Shown here piece by piece: positions 21,669 through 30,333 of a stretch of 64,000 nt of DNA. Under the pieces are notes generated by a model, which did not search any database, was not told the DNA's origin, and saw only the letters and a program-made list of their open reading frames with translations. Positions within the stretch are counted from its first letter, which is position 1, and every line of letters starts with the position of its first letter. Made by a program: the position numbers and the translations under genes. This DNA comes from Massilia arenae. GTDB lineage: Bacteria; Pseudomonadota; Gammaproteobacteria; Burkholderiales; Burkholderiaceae_D. The stretch covers positions 83,627-147,626 of the forward strand of contig NZ_VPFD01000003.1 of NCBI RefSeq assembly GCF_008014745.1, in the 5' to 3' direction.

Positions 21669-21935
21669 TCAGCGGCGGCGCTGTGGCGCGCGGCGCGGGC
21701 CGGCCGGTCCGCGCGACTCGAGATGACGGAACACGATGCGCCCCTTGGTCAGGTCGTAAGGCGAGAGCTCCAGCGTGACGCGGTCGCCCATCAGGATGCG
21801 GATGTGGTTCTTCTTCATGCGGCCGGCCGTATAGGCGATCATCTTGTGGCCGTTTTCCAGCTCGACGCGAAAACGCAGTTCGGGCAGCACTTCGGACACG
21901 AGGCCGTTCATTTCGATCAGTTCTTCTTTTGCCAT
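21669..21935 (-). CDS. infA: Translation initiation factor IF-1
   Basis: Binds the 30S A site during initiation. The OB fold is complete: [61 protein letters not shown]. At 88 residues it is longer than the common 72-residue form because of an Arg/Pro-rich tail ([16 protein letters not shown]). Isolation from ribosomal-protein genes suggests it is the second, accessory IF-1 found in many betaproteobacteria. AGGAGAA precedes the ATG. The region upstream contains a terminator and a structured segment, so expression may be attenuated. Confidence 0.93.
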   Translation of the reverse strand: MAKEELIEMNGLVSEVLPELRFRVELENGHKMIAYTAGRMKKNHIRILMGDRVTLELSPYDLTKGRIVFRHLESRGPAGPRRAPQRRR

Positions 21936-22025
21936 GCGGGTTCTCCTGGTGTGGCGCCGGCAGGCGCCGGGCGTCGTGGATGCGGGGGATCGTTAGGGCC
22001 CGGCATGCAACGCCAGGAGAGGGAT

Positions 22026-22053
22026 GAAAAAAAAGCCCGCATCCTGCGGGCTT
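22026..22053 (-). terminator. Intrinsic terminator upstream of infA
   Basis: Arms 22033-22041 and 22045-22053 (AAGCCCGCA/TGCGGGCTT) with a 3-base loop, followed on the minus strand by eight Ts. It lies about 90 bases before infA and about 260 bases after the stop of the small gene at 22311. It therefore either ends a separate small RNA or acts as an attenuator in the infA leader. Confidence 0.88.
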
Positions 22054-22256
22054 CGTTTCAAAGCATTACCGATTTATCGCCGCTCCCGCCCATGCTATCT
22101 GCGTGGTGCCGGAGCTGTGGGCGCCCGCGCTATCTGCGCGGTGCGTCCGCTGTACAGGCTGACTGACATACCGAAAACACGTCCTCCGGAAAGTCGCGCA
22201 CTGCACAGGCGCGGTCACGGATCGGAGGACTTTCGAGCAGGCGTTACCTGATCGAG
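22027..22256 (-). ncRNA. Candidate structured small RNA or infA leader
   Basis: About 230 bases bounded by a promoter-like pair and an intrinsic terminator, with no convincing ORF. From the 5' end of the minus strand it has: a stem pairing 22223-22230 with 22181-22188 (GTCCTCCG arms) enclosing a GCGC stem; then two tandem hairpins (22125-22141 and 22090-22106) with 6-base stems and the same 5-base loop, AGATA on the minus strand. The tandem hairpins differ by one compensatory pair (G-C to A-T) and by one change that is a wobble only in the plus-strand RNA. It does not match 6S, SRP, tmRNA or RNase P RNA as I know them. Confidence 0.45.
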
Positions 22257-22262
22257 CAACCC

Positions 22263-22292
22263 AGTATAACAGCATTTTTGTGCGGCGCACAA
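22263..22292 (-). promoter_or_regulatory. Promoter for the RNA/infA leader
   Basis: On the minus strand TTGTGC (22292-22287), an 18-base spacer and TATACT (22268-22263) form a good sigma-70-type promoter. The -35 overlaps a small hairpin (TTTTGTGC-GGC-GCACAAAA on the plus strand) that could be an operator or the 3' end of the preceding gene. Confidence 0.55.
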
Positions 22293-22310
22293 AATAATGT
22301 TCGTACTGGC

Positions 22311-22568
22311 TCAATGCGGCATCGGCTCTTCGCCGTCGTCGCGGCCGGCCGTGAAGCGCTCGGCTACGGTCGATACATCGTCGTCGGATGGGGAATGGAC
22401 GGCCGCCTCGGGCGGATCGAGCATGTCGGCCAGCATGGCCTGCAGTTCCGGCGTGTCCCAGTCCTCGCCAACGCGCTGCCGGCGGTGGATGTAGTGCTGG
22501 ATCTCGCTATGCTGTTCGGAGGTCAATGGCAGGCCGTGGAACGTGGTGCCCGGGGTCGCTTCGCGCAT
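22311..22568 (-). CDS. Small acidic protein of unknown function
   Basis: An 85-residue soluble protein. The central part HSEIQHYIHRRQRVGEDWDTPELQAMLADMLDPPE (given here only as a landmark around the middle of the protein) is helical and acidic, and the tail is Asp/Glu-rich. The ATG at 22568 has a textbook AGGAGG a few bases upstream, strongly supporting translation; a longer reading to 22616 does not. No family recognised. Confidence 0.6.
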   Translation of the reverse strand: MREATPGTTFHGLPLTSEQHSEIQHYIHRRQRVGEDWDTPELQAMLADMLDPPEAAVHSPSDDDVSTVAERFTAGRDDGEEPMPH

Positions 22569-22641
22569 GCTGCCTCCTGTGCCCCGCCAATGTGGCCGGA
22601 TGCACCGACTATACACCGGCGCGCGCCAGGCGGCGCGCGCT

Positions 22642-24291
22642 TCACTCGGCGGCTCCCGGTCCGCTCATCCGGTCGAGTATCTGCAGCGAGGCCCGTTCGC
22701 TCATCACCAGCACCAGCTTCAGGCGCGCACGCGTCATGCCCACAAAGAGCTTACGCAGCGCGCGTTCGTCCAGTTCCTCGAAATCGATCTCGGTGAAGAT
22801 CAGCGCCGGCGCCGACTGGCCCTTGAAGCGGTACACCGACTCCGCCAGCAAGCCTCCTTCGCGAAACACCGGGTTGCCGAACAAGTCATAGGCGCCGGTG
22901 AACGAGCGCAGCGTGTGCGCATCGCTCAGGCGGTCGAGCTTCAGGATCGCCGATTTTTCGCGCCCGCGAAACGCGCAGATCGCGATGTCCTGGCGCCCGA
23001 AGCCAGCCGCCAGGCAGGAGGTCACGGCGCGCCGCGTCTGGGCCAGCATCGCTTCCTCGTCCCCTTCCGGATAGGTCAGCTCCTCGATGTCGGCGCCCTT
23101 GAATGGGCTGCCCGCCTCCACCGGCTGGCGCGCGGCGCCGAGCTCCGTCAGCATGTCGACGATCTGGCGCGGGCTGCGGTAGTTGGTGTGCGAATGCAGG
23201 GTGACCCAGCCCGGCAGCGGCACCATCGCGCGGCCGTACAGGTTCTGGTCCGGGTCCTCCATCCAGATCGCGCGCCCGTTCGGCTTGAGCATGCGCAGCA
23301 CGATGTCGCGCCAGGCCACCGAGAAGTCCTGGCCCTCGTCGACGATCACCACGTCGAACTGCCAGGTCTCGGGCAGCTCGGCGCCCGTCATCGAGTGTTC
23401 GATGCGGTCCCAGACGTCGGCCGCGCCGTAGTCGGGCGTGACGTCCTGCGCCCGCAGCCAGGCGTCGGACAGCATGTGGAAGGTGGCGACGCGACCGCCG
23501 GCCGGCACCAGCCGTTCGATGTGGTCGGCCAGCGGCCGGTTGAAGCAGACGTAGAGCGGACGCAGGCCGGCGTCGAGCGCGGCCGTGTACTCGGCCAGCG
23601 CCAGCTGGGTCTTGCCGCTGCCGGCGGTGCCGATCACGTGCAGGCGGAACGGAGAAAACTCCAGCCGCCGCGCCCATGTCGCCAGGCCGCCCGACAGCCG
23701 CGTCACCATCTTGACCGCGTTGCCGATCATGGCGCTGGGGTCGGGCCGCAGGTTCAGCGTGTCGCCCAAAAAACGCGTGACCTTGTCGAAGTCGTCGGTG
23801 CGGTCGGTGACCGGCAGCGACTCGCGGATCACCCGCGCCAGCCTGGGCTTGTTGGTGGCGTCGATGATGTGGTCCGGATCGATCCCGGCCAGCTGCTGGT
23901 CGCGCACGATGTAGTCGGGGCAGTACAGCAGATAGTCGACCGACAGCGTGCCGTGGTAGCGCCTGGTCAGGCCCTCGATGGTGGTCAGGATCTGGCTGCG
24001 GATCTTGCGCGGCTTGCCCTGGTAGCTTTTCACCAGGCCTTCCGGCGTCTCGTTGAGAAAGCCCGCGACCTGCTCGATCACCAGCATGCGGCCGTTCGGG
24101 GCCAGCACGATGAAGTCGACGTCGCCATATACGGAGTAACCCTGCTCGACATTCGTCCAGTGCACGCCGTGGTAGATGACGTAGGGGGTGTCGGCCAGGC
24201 GCTGCTCGAGGTAGCTTAGGGTTTCGATCTCGCGCGCGGCGGCGCCGGTGACGGCCATCTCGCGCCAGCCGGCAGGTTGGATATGGGCCAT
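22642..24291 (-). CDS. NERD-domain superfamily 1 helicase
   Basis: A 549-residue protein joining a NERD (nuclease-related) domain (about 15-105) to a UvrD/Rep-like helicase. Walker A is GTAGSGKTQL (221 onward) and Walker B VVIVDEGQDF (about 314). A later NYRSPRQIVDML segment and the C-terminal FVGMTRARLKLVLVMSER are typical of SF1 helicases. The NERD core reads GDVDFIVLAPNGRMLVIEQV, so the usual lysine of the ExK nuclease motif is replaced by valine. Such proteins are thought to act in DNA processing or defence. The ATG at 24291 was chosen; a TTG/ATG extension to 24354 adds an unlikely N-terminus. Confidence 0.85.
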   Translation of the reverse strand: MAHIQPAGWREMAVTGAAAREIETLSYLEQRLADTPYVIYHGVHWTNVEQGYSVYGDVDFIVLAPNGRMLVIEQVAGFLNETPEGLVKSYQGKPRKIRSQILTTIEGLTRRYHGTLSVDYLLYCPDYIVRDQQLAGIDPDHIIDATNKPRLARVIRESLPVTDRTDDFDKVTRFLGDTLNLRPDPSAMIGNAVKMVTRLSGGLATWARRLEFSPFRLHVIGTAGSGKTQLALAEYTAALDAGLRPLYVCFNRPLADHIERLVPAGGRVATFHMLSDAWLRAQDVTPDYGAADVWDRIEHSMTGAELPETWQFDVVIVDEGQDFSVAWRDIVLRMLKPNGRAIWMEDPDQNLYGRAMVPLPGWVTLHSHTNYRSPRQIVDMLTELGAARQPVEAGSPFKGADIEELTYPEGDEEAMLAQTRRAVTSCLAAGFGRQDIAICAFRGREKSAILKLDRLSDAHTLRSFTGAYDLFGNPVFREGGLLAESVYRFKGQSAPALIFTEIDFEELDERALRKLFVGMTRARLKLVLVMSERASLQILDRMSGPGAAE

Positions 24292-24480
24292 GGTGTCCGC
24301 AAGCGTTAGTAAGGTGGAAACTATTGTAAGTCTGTTTCCCTGATAGTCACACACCGTTGTCGGGGGAACGCATTATTGGCTGAGAAAGCAAGGGAATCGT
24401 TGCCGAAGTGAAAAACTTATTGTCGCCTGGCGGCAATCCAGTGCACACTTTCGGGCATTACGCATAGCGTCAGGGTCTTC

Positions 24481-27400
24481 GTGCATTTACCTTCCGTCTT
24501 CTTCGCGATTCCGACTCCAGCGTTACGCCTGTGGGCGTGGCTGCTGCTGGGCGCCCTATGCCTGAGCCAGGCGCCGGCCGAAGCTGGAGAGGTGCATGCA
24601 TTCAATGGAAATAAAGTAAAAGGTTGCCAACTTGACGGCAATGCCTACACCTGCGGCAACCTGCCCTCGACCGCATGGGACGACTCGATGGCGATCGCCA
24701 ACGGCTACAGCGTCCATATTAAATCCAGTGTCAGTCCGGGCTGGGACTATGGCGTGTCGATGTCCGGCAGCGCACGCCTGACCAGTGGCGGCTCCATCAA
24801 CCTCAACGGGATCAACCCGGCAAAAATCAGCATTTCCGGCGGTTCGTTCGACGCGGCCGGCGAGTTCACCTTGACCAAGCCGATCCGCGTGACGGCCAAT
24901 GTGACGGCTGGCTCCATGACGCTCGGTGGCGAAGCGGGTTTCCAGATCACCGGCAATATGGTGTCGAAAGGCGCGCTGTCGGTCGCCACCAGCGCCATCG
25001 TTAACGGCTCGGTCAGTGGCGTCCAGGTCACCGTCGGCTCGTCGGTCAAGATCAGCGGCAGCCTGAACGCGACGGGGGCGGTGTCAATCGGCTCGAGCAG
25101 CAGCATCGGCGCGGGCGTCACCGGCGCATCCATTACCGCCGACTCATCGGTCACGGTTACCGGCAACCTGGCGTCGCCAGGCGCGGTGTCGATCGGCTCC
25201 AGCAGTATCGTCACCGGCGCGGTCAGCGGATCCGAGGTCACCACCAACTCGTCGGTCAAGATCGGCGGCAGCCTGACCTCGGCGGGGCGGGTAACGATCG
25301 GCTCCAGCAGCAGCGTGGGCTCGGATGTCACCGGCACCGCCATCACCCTCGATGCTTCGGTCACGATCACCGGCGCGGTCAAGGCCAGCGACGTCCTGAC
25401 GGTGGGCTCGCATTCGTCGATCCGCGGACCGATCAGCGGCACGACCTCGATCACGCTCAATTCGCCGTCGACCATCGTGGGCACCGTGACCTCGAAAGGG
25501 CCGATCACGATCGGATCGCACGCGAACATCGATGGCGCGATCAGCGGCACCGTCGTCACCACCAGTTCGCCCGTCACCCTGAAAGGCAATATCGTCGCAA
25601 CCAGCCGCTTCACGCTGGCCTCGGGCAGCACGGTCAACGGCGACATCACCTCGCCCGAGATCGACATGTATGCGGCCAGCAGCGTCGTCACCGGCAAGGT
25701 CACTGCGGCCAAATACCTCACCATGGGGCACGCCGTGCGCATCAACGGCGACGTCGATACCGGCCAACTCAAGCTGGAAGCCTCGGACGCGATTGTCAAC
25801 GGCAATGCTGCCGTGGACTTCGCGACCCTGTACTGGCATGGTCGCGTCAGCGAGAAGATCTTCTGCAAGAAGGGCACGCGGCCGGGATATTGCGACTGCG
25901 TCGACAACCAGAGCGATTATCCGGTCAATACCGCCAATGGGCCGCGCTGCGAAAGTCCAAAACCCGTAGGCGGCACGTTCAGCCACTTCCTCATCAAACA
26001 TGACGGCAACGACGTCGCCACCTGCTCGACAAAGGACGTCAAGGTCAGTGCGTGCGCGAATGACGACTGCAGCCAGAAGCTCGCCACTTCCACCAGGGTG
26101 ATCATGCAGCCGGGCGGCGCCAGCGCCAACTTCATCGGCTCGGGCACGGTCCAGGTATCGAGCGCCCGCAAGGGCGTCAACAAGCTGTCGCTGACGCTCG
26201 ACGGCGGGGCGACGCAGTTCAGGTGCCGCAACACGAAGAACAATTCGTCCAGTTGCGACGTCAACTTCACGGGCGACGTCGGTTTCCAGATCAAGGTGCC
26301 GAACCACAAGGCCGGCAACTGGGTGACGGCCGAACTGCAGGCACTCAAGTCGAACGGCACCGAATGCAAACCGGCCTTCGTCAACGTCACCAAGCCGGTC
26401 CAGTACACCTGCAGCCATGGTGAGCCGAAGAGCGGCACCATGCCGGTGATGCTCGCGCGCACGCTCGGAACGAATCCCGCCAATCCTGTCGAACTGATGT
26501 GCTCAGCCACCAAGCTGGTCTTGTGGGACACCGCTTTCGACGGCAACGCCAAAGCGCAGATCGGCCTGACCTACACCGACGCCGGCAAGGTGGCGCTGAA
26601 CGCCAAGACCGACGAGATCAGCGGTGCCGTCACGTTCGTGGCCGCACCGGACCATTTCGACATCGTCACGCCGAGCCCCTTGCGCGCCGGCCTGGACTTC
26701 GACGTGAAGCTGACCGCGCGAAACGCAGGCGGCGCCACGACACCCAACTTCAATAAGGCCGGCTATCCCACCACCGCTAATGCAACCAGAACCACGGTCA
26801 GCATGCCCTGCACCAAAGGCGCCCTGGCGCCCGTCACGACCGAGTTCACCGACGGCAAGGCAACGGTAGCGGCGAATTATTCCGAAGCCGGCTCGATCAA
26901 CCTGCGGGCGGATTTGCAGGATTTCCTGGGCACCGAAGTGGATACCGTCAGCACCACAGGCAAGAATGAACCGGAGCCCTGCACGACAAGCACCGTCGGC
27001 CCCTTTGTGCCGATGTACTTCCAGGTCGAGCTGAACGACACCGCGCGCATCGTGCAGCAGGACGGCAAGGACCTGACCTTCTATTATTCGCGCGAGCCGA
27101 TTCCGCTCAAGATCACGGCCATGAACGCGAAGGGCCAGCCGACGACCAATTATCCGGCCGTGTATGGGTCGGATCACGCATTTACCCTGAGTGCTGTCGA
27201 TACCGAAGGCACGCCGTTTACCGACGATTTCGGCACACTTGCCGGAACGCTCGCGGCGAGCGATTTCGTGGCAGGCATCGCCACTTGGACTTCTTCGACG
27301 AAGTCGCCCCAGGCGACCTTCCAGTTCGGTAACGCGCGCACCACGCCCACGCCGATTCGCCTGCGCGTAGCAAACAAGGCGGCCACCGGCATCCTGCCTG

Positions 27401-27930
27401 CCGGCCACGACATCACGTCGTCGGGCGAAAAAGCCCATGAAAAAGCGCAGCCGGAAATCCGCAGCGGACGCCTGCGCATCGCCACGCTATTCGGCCGCGC
27501 AGGCTCCACGCTCGATCTACCAGTCACGGCGGAATACTGGAGCGGCAAGAGCTGGCTGTTCAACAACCGGGATGATTTCACCATCCTGCCTGCGGTGGCC
27601 ATCGCACAGACCTCGCATGCGCATGCCAACGGAAACGGCGCCAAGCCCAAGACCCAGGTCTTATCCGATCTAAAACTCGAGGGCGGCAAGGCAAAACTGC
27701 CAGTCCAGGGCGATACGGCGGGCTGGATCGACATCGCATTCAACCTCGGCGCCGGCGCAGGCACCGGGCAGGACCAATCCTGCCTGAAGTCGCATCCTCA
27801 GACATCGTTCGCCAACCTGCATTGGCTGCAATCGCTCAGCGGCTGCACCGACCCATCCGGCCGCGCCACCTTCGGCATCTTCGCGCCCGAGAGCCGCCGC
27901 ATCATCCACATGCGCGAGGTGTTCAATTGA
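24481..27930 (+). CDS. mshQ: MshQ-like giant surface protein with beta-helical repeats
   Basis: Exported protein of 1149 residues. A GTG start opens a signal peptide ending near PAEAGEVHAF. Residues of about 180-450 form a right-handed-helix-like repeat region rich in G, S, T and V (units such as VTITGAVKASDVLTVGS) with an exact 35-residue period in its middle. The rest, about 480-1149, resembles the MshQ/DUF6701 family: a Cys-containing KIFCKKGTRPGYCDCVDN junction, several beta domains (PDHFDIVTPSP; FQVELNDTARIVQQDG; RSGRLRIATLFGRAG) and a C-terminal GCTDPSGRATFGIFAPESRR. MshQ belongs to MSHA-type pilus loci; a tip or adhesin role is inferred. It is the first gene of a five-gene operon. Confidence 0.75.
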   Translation: MHLPSVFFAIPTPALRLWAWLLLGALCLSQAPAEAGEVHAFNGNKVKGCQLDGNAYTCGNLPSTAWDDSMAIANGYSVHIKSSVSPGWDYGVSMSGSARLTSGGSINLNGINPAKISISGGSFDAAGEFTLTKPIRVTANVTAGSMTLGGEAGFQITGNMVSKGALSVATSAIVNGSVSGVQVTVGSSVKISGSLNATGAVSIGSSSSIGAGVTGASITADSSVTVTGNLASPGAVSIGSSSIVTGAVSGSEVTTNSSVKIGGSLTSAGRVTIGSSSSVGSDVTGTAITLDASVTITGAVKASDVLTVGSHSSIRGPISGTTSITLNSPSTIVGTVTSKGPITIGSHANIDGAISGTVVTTSSPVTLKGNIVATSRFTLASGSTVNGDITSPEIDMYAASSVVTGKVTAAKYLTMGHAVRINGDVDTGQLKLEASDAIVNGNAAVDFATLYWHGRVSEKIFCKKGTRPGYCDCVDNQSDYPVNTANGPRCESPKPVGGTFSHFLIKHDGNDVATCSTKDVKVSACANDDCSQKLATSTRVIMQPGGASANFIGSGTVQVSSARKGVNKLSLTLDGGATQFRCRNTKNNSSSCDVNFTGDVGFQIKVPNHKAGNWVTAELQALKSNGTECKPAFVNVTKPVQYTCSHGEPKSGTMPVMLARTLGTNPANPVELMCSATKLVLWDTAFDGNAKAQIGLTYTDAGKVALNAKTDEISGAVTFVAAPDHFDIVTPSPLRAGLDFDVKLTARNAGGATTPNFNKAGYPTTANATRTTVSMPCTKGALAPVTTEFTDGKATVAANYSEAGSINLRADLQDFLGTEVDTVSTTGKNEPEPCTTSTVGPFVPMYFQVELNDTARIVQQDGKDLTFYYSREPIPLKITAMNAKGQPTTNYPAVYGSDHAFTLSAVDTEGTPFTDDFGTLAGTLAASDFVAGIATWTSSTKSPQATFQFGNARTTPTPIRLRVANKAATGILPAGHDITSSGEKAHEKAQPEIRSGRLRIATLFGRAGSTLDLPVTAEYWSGKSWLFNNRDDFTILPAVAIAQTSHAHANGNGAKPKTQVLSDLKLEGGKAKLPVQGDTAGWIDIAFNLGAGAGTGQDQSCLKSHPQTSFANLHWLQSLSGCTDPSGRATFGIFAPESRRIIHMREVFN
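25045..25464 (+). repeat. In-frame 105-base tandem repeat in mshQ
   Basis: Equivalent sites (GTCAAG/GTCACG before AT) recur at 25045, 25150, 25255 and 25360, exactly 105 bases apart, giving four 35-residue units. Flanking units drift from this period. Such regularity predicts stacked beta-helix coils and can allow unit gain or loss by recombination. Confidence 0.75.
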
Positions 27931-28409
27931 AGCACACTAGGCCGCAGGACGGCTTCACGACGGTCGAACTGATCACGGTCATGGTGCTGATCGGCGTGCT
28001 GGCCGCGATCGGCATCCCACGGCTGATGGGCGAGAACAGCATCAATGCGATCGTCTTCGGCGACCAGGTGGCCAGCGCATTGCGCACCGCCCAGAAGAGC
28101 GCGGTGGCCAAGCGCCGCATCGTGTGCGTGACGACCCTCCAACGCACTCTCCAACTGCGCATCAGCCCGACTGCCGGCACCGCCAGTTGCAACCTGCAGC
28201 TCGACGGCGCCGGGGACGGCACGTTCGACAGCAACGATGACAAGATCAGCATGAACAACCCGCGGCCCGCCCTGTTCTTCCGTCCGGACGGCACCATCGC
28301 CGCCACGGCGGGCGACGCACCGCTCACGGGCTTCGACATCACGGTCAGCGATTCCAGTGGCGTACGGCGCACGATCCACGTCGACGGGAGGACCGGCCTT
28401 GTCAATTAA
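27927..28409 (+). CDS. MshC-like (GspH-type) minor pseudopilin
   Basis: Type IV-pilin-like protein of 160 residues. The prepilin peptidase site is DG/FTTVELITVMVLIGVLAAIGIP, with the conserved Glu at position +5 and a hydrophobic helix. The globular part contains two cysteines and FFRPDGTI, typical of GspH/FimT-type minor pilins. A TTG start at 27927 overlaps the mshQ stop (TTGA), indicating coupling. No ATG precedes the cleavage site in this frame except within mshQ. Confidence 0.8.
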   Translation: MKHTRPQDGFTTVELITVMVLIGVLAAIGIPRLMGENSINAIVFGDQVASALRTAQKSAVAKRRIVCVTTLQRTLQLRISPTAGTASCNLQLDGAGDGTFDSNDDKISMNNPRPALFFRPDGTIAATAGDAPLTGFDITVSDSSGVRRTIHVDGRTGLVN

Positions 28410-28878
28410 GCGCATGGCCGGGATGACCCTGGTCGAGCTGATCATCGCCATCGTGATCGTAGGCACGGCGCTGGCCGGCCTGGTCGCGGTCTACAACCGC
28501 GCCAACGTCGCCAGCGCCGACCCGCTGATCACCCAGCAGATGCTGGCGATCGCCGAGACCATGATGGAAGAGGTCATGCTCAAGCCCTATCTGACGGACG
28601 GTGGCAACGCCGCACAGCCCGCAGACCGCGCCGACTATACCGAGATCGACCACTACAACAAGTATGCGACCGCCGGCGGCATCGTGGCCGTGGACGGCAG
28701 CGCAGTCGCGGGCCTGGACCGCTACGACGTCGCGGTCAGCGTCACACCGACAACGCTGACGAACATCGCCGATACCGCCGATGCCCGGCGCATCCAGGTG
28801 GTGGTGACGGAACGCGGTGGCCAGCAATTGCAGCTCACCGGATGGAGGACCAGGCCATGGCAGCCAACAACACCATGA
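28399..28878 (+). CDS. MshD-like minor pseudopilin
   Basis: Pilin-like protein of about 159 residues. The N-terminal methylation motif appears as AG/MTLVELIIAIVIVGTALAGL with Glu at +5, an atypical Met at +1 (usually Phe). The following helix continues NRANVASADPLITQQMLAIAETMMEEVML, as in MshD/PilV-type proteins. I prefer the TTG at 28399 because GGGAGGA lies eight bases upstream; an ATG at 28414 is the alternative. The gene overlaps its predecessor by 11 bases. Confidence 0.75.
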   Translation: MSIKRMAGMTLVELIIAIVIVGTALAGLVAVYNRANVASADPLITQQMLAIAETMMEEVMLKPYLTDGGNAAQPADRADYTEIDHYNKYATAGGIVAVDGSAVAGLDRYDVAVSVTPTTLTNIADTADARRIQVVVTERGGQQLQLTGWRTRPWQPTTP

Positions 28879-29708
28879 AGCGCCTGCCTGCGCGTGGCTT
28901 CACGCTGGTCGAGCTGATCGTTGTCATCGTCCTGATCGGCATCATCGGCGGCGTATTGGTCCTGCAACTGCTGCCGGCGATCCGCAGCTACCTGCTGGTC
29001 GGGCAGCGCGCGGCGCTGACCAACCAGGCCGACACCGCCCTGCGCAAGATCGTCGGCGAAGTGCGCAGCGCGGTGCCCAATTCGCTGCGGCTCGGGTCGT
29101 CCAGGTGCATGGAACTGGTGCCGACCAAGGATGGCGGCCGCTATCGCATGGGTCCCCACATCGACGGCGACACTGTGGCCGGCGACTTCCTCGACGATAC
29201 CGAAGCCAGGAGCCGGTTCGATGTGCTGACCGACGCCACCAATGCGCCCGTTCAGGGCGATGCCATCGTGATCGGCAACCAGAACACGGACGACGTCTAT
29301 AAGGAGGTTAACGTCGGCATCGTCAATGCATCGGGCGCCCCCACGAACGCCGCCACCGGTGTCTTCAGCATCACCCTCGACGCCGCCATCCAGATCCCCC
29401 CAGGCTATGACGGCGGGCGCTTTGTTGTCGTGCCAAAGGACGAAAAAGTCGTCACCTACCTGTGCACCGGCGAGGGCAAGCTGTATCGCCTCGCCGACGC
29501 GACCTTCCATCGCGAACCGACCTGCCCGACCGATGCACCGGCCGGCGCCGCGCTGGTCGCGGACAAGGTATCGCATTGCGCCTTCATCTATTCCCCCAAC
29601 CAGGGCGCGACCCAGGAAAGCGGCTTCGTCCAGCTGCAACTGACCCTGAGCGACAAGGGCGAGTCGGTCCCGCTCATCATCGGCGCCCACGTGGACAACG
29701 TGCCATGA
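28857..29708 (+). CDS. MshO-like minor pseudopilin
   Basis: Pilin-like protein of about 283 residues with cleavage site RG/FTLVELIVVIVLIGIIGGVLV. The long beta-rich C-terminal domain contains several cysteines (RCMEL, YLCTGEGKLYRL, PTCPTD, HCAFIY) that probably form disulphides. Size and position match MshO of MSHA loci. The ATG at 28857 has GGAGGA upstream; an in-frame ATG at 28842 adds five residues. It overlaps the previous gene by 22 bases. Confidence 0.75.
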   Translation: MAANNTMKRLPARGFTLVELIVVIVLIGIIGGVLVLQLLPAIRSYLLVGQRAALTNQADTALRKIVGEVRSAVPNSLRLGSSRCMELVPTKDGGRYRMGPHIDGDTVAGDFLDDTEARSRFDVLTDATNAPVQGDAIVIGNQNTDDVYKEVNVGIVNASGAPTNAATGVFSITLDAAIQIPPGYDGGRFVVVPKDEKVVTYLCTGEGKLYRLADATFHREPTCPTDAPAGAALVADKVSHCAFIYSPNQGATQESGFVQLQLTLSDKGESVPLIIGAHVDNVP

Positions 29709-30187
29709 ACCGACCGCGCCCACAATCCGGCTTCGCCTATATCGCGGCGATCGTGTTCCTGGTGGTGATCGCCGGGATCGCGGTGGCCCTGCTGCAGCTG
29801 ACCAATACCCAGCAAACCACCGTCAACCAGGCCTTGCTGTCAGCTCGCGCTGGTCTGGCCGCGCGCGGCGGCATCGAATGGGTCTACCAGGACCTCGTCA
29901 GCCGCTGCACGCCGGGGGGCAGCACCGCGAACCTCACCGACTTCGTCAACGACACCGGCTTCGACGTCAAGGTCACGTGTTCGTACCGCGCCTATCGCGA
30001 AGGCGAGCAAGCCGATGCCAGCGGGGCGCCGGTATTGGTCGTCAAGCACATCTACCGGATCGAGTCGGTCGCCTGCAATGGCGCTGGCGCCTGCCCGGAC
30101 GACGCCAGCGTCCCACGGCCCGACTACGTGGAACGGAAACGGGTCGCCACCGTCTGCATGACCGCCAATAACGAGTTCTGCTACTGA
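29705..30187 (+). CDS. MshP-like pilus biogenesis protein
   Basis: A 160-residue protein starting SGFAYIAAIVFLVVIAGIAVALLQL, a degenerate pilin-like helix without the +5 Glu, as is typical for MshP/PilX-type proteins. Four or more cysteines lie in the C-terminal half (SRCTPGG, VTCSYR, VACNGAGACPDD, TVCMT). The ATG overlaps the preceding stop by four bases. It ends the mshQ-led unit. No major pilin, ATPase or platform gene is in the window. Confidence 0.7.
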   Translation: MNRPRPQSGFAYIAAIVFLVVIAGIAVALLQLTNTQQTTVNQALLSARAGLAARGGIEWVYQDLVSRCTPGGSTANLTDFVNDTGFDVKVTCSYRAYREGEQADASGAPVLVVKHIYRIESVACNGAGACPDDASVPRPDYVERKRVATVCMTANNEFCY

Positions 30188-30333
30188 GATTGTTATCAAC
30201 GGCCAGGTCTTGCGCGCCAACGGTGGCGTCGTCTAGCGCCATTTCCGGAGGATTGGGCAAGTCTTGCGGAGCATCGTACCCCGTTAATAAGGTGTAATAG
30301 GGGCACCAATCACACGCCACGAGGAGGCCGACA

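Noticed and set aside
22027-22256. 6S RNA or SRP RNA
   Set aside because: It lacks the long double-stranded rod with a central bubble of 6S and the conserved GGAAG-type tetraloop region of SRP RNA.
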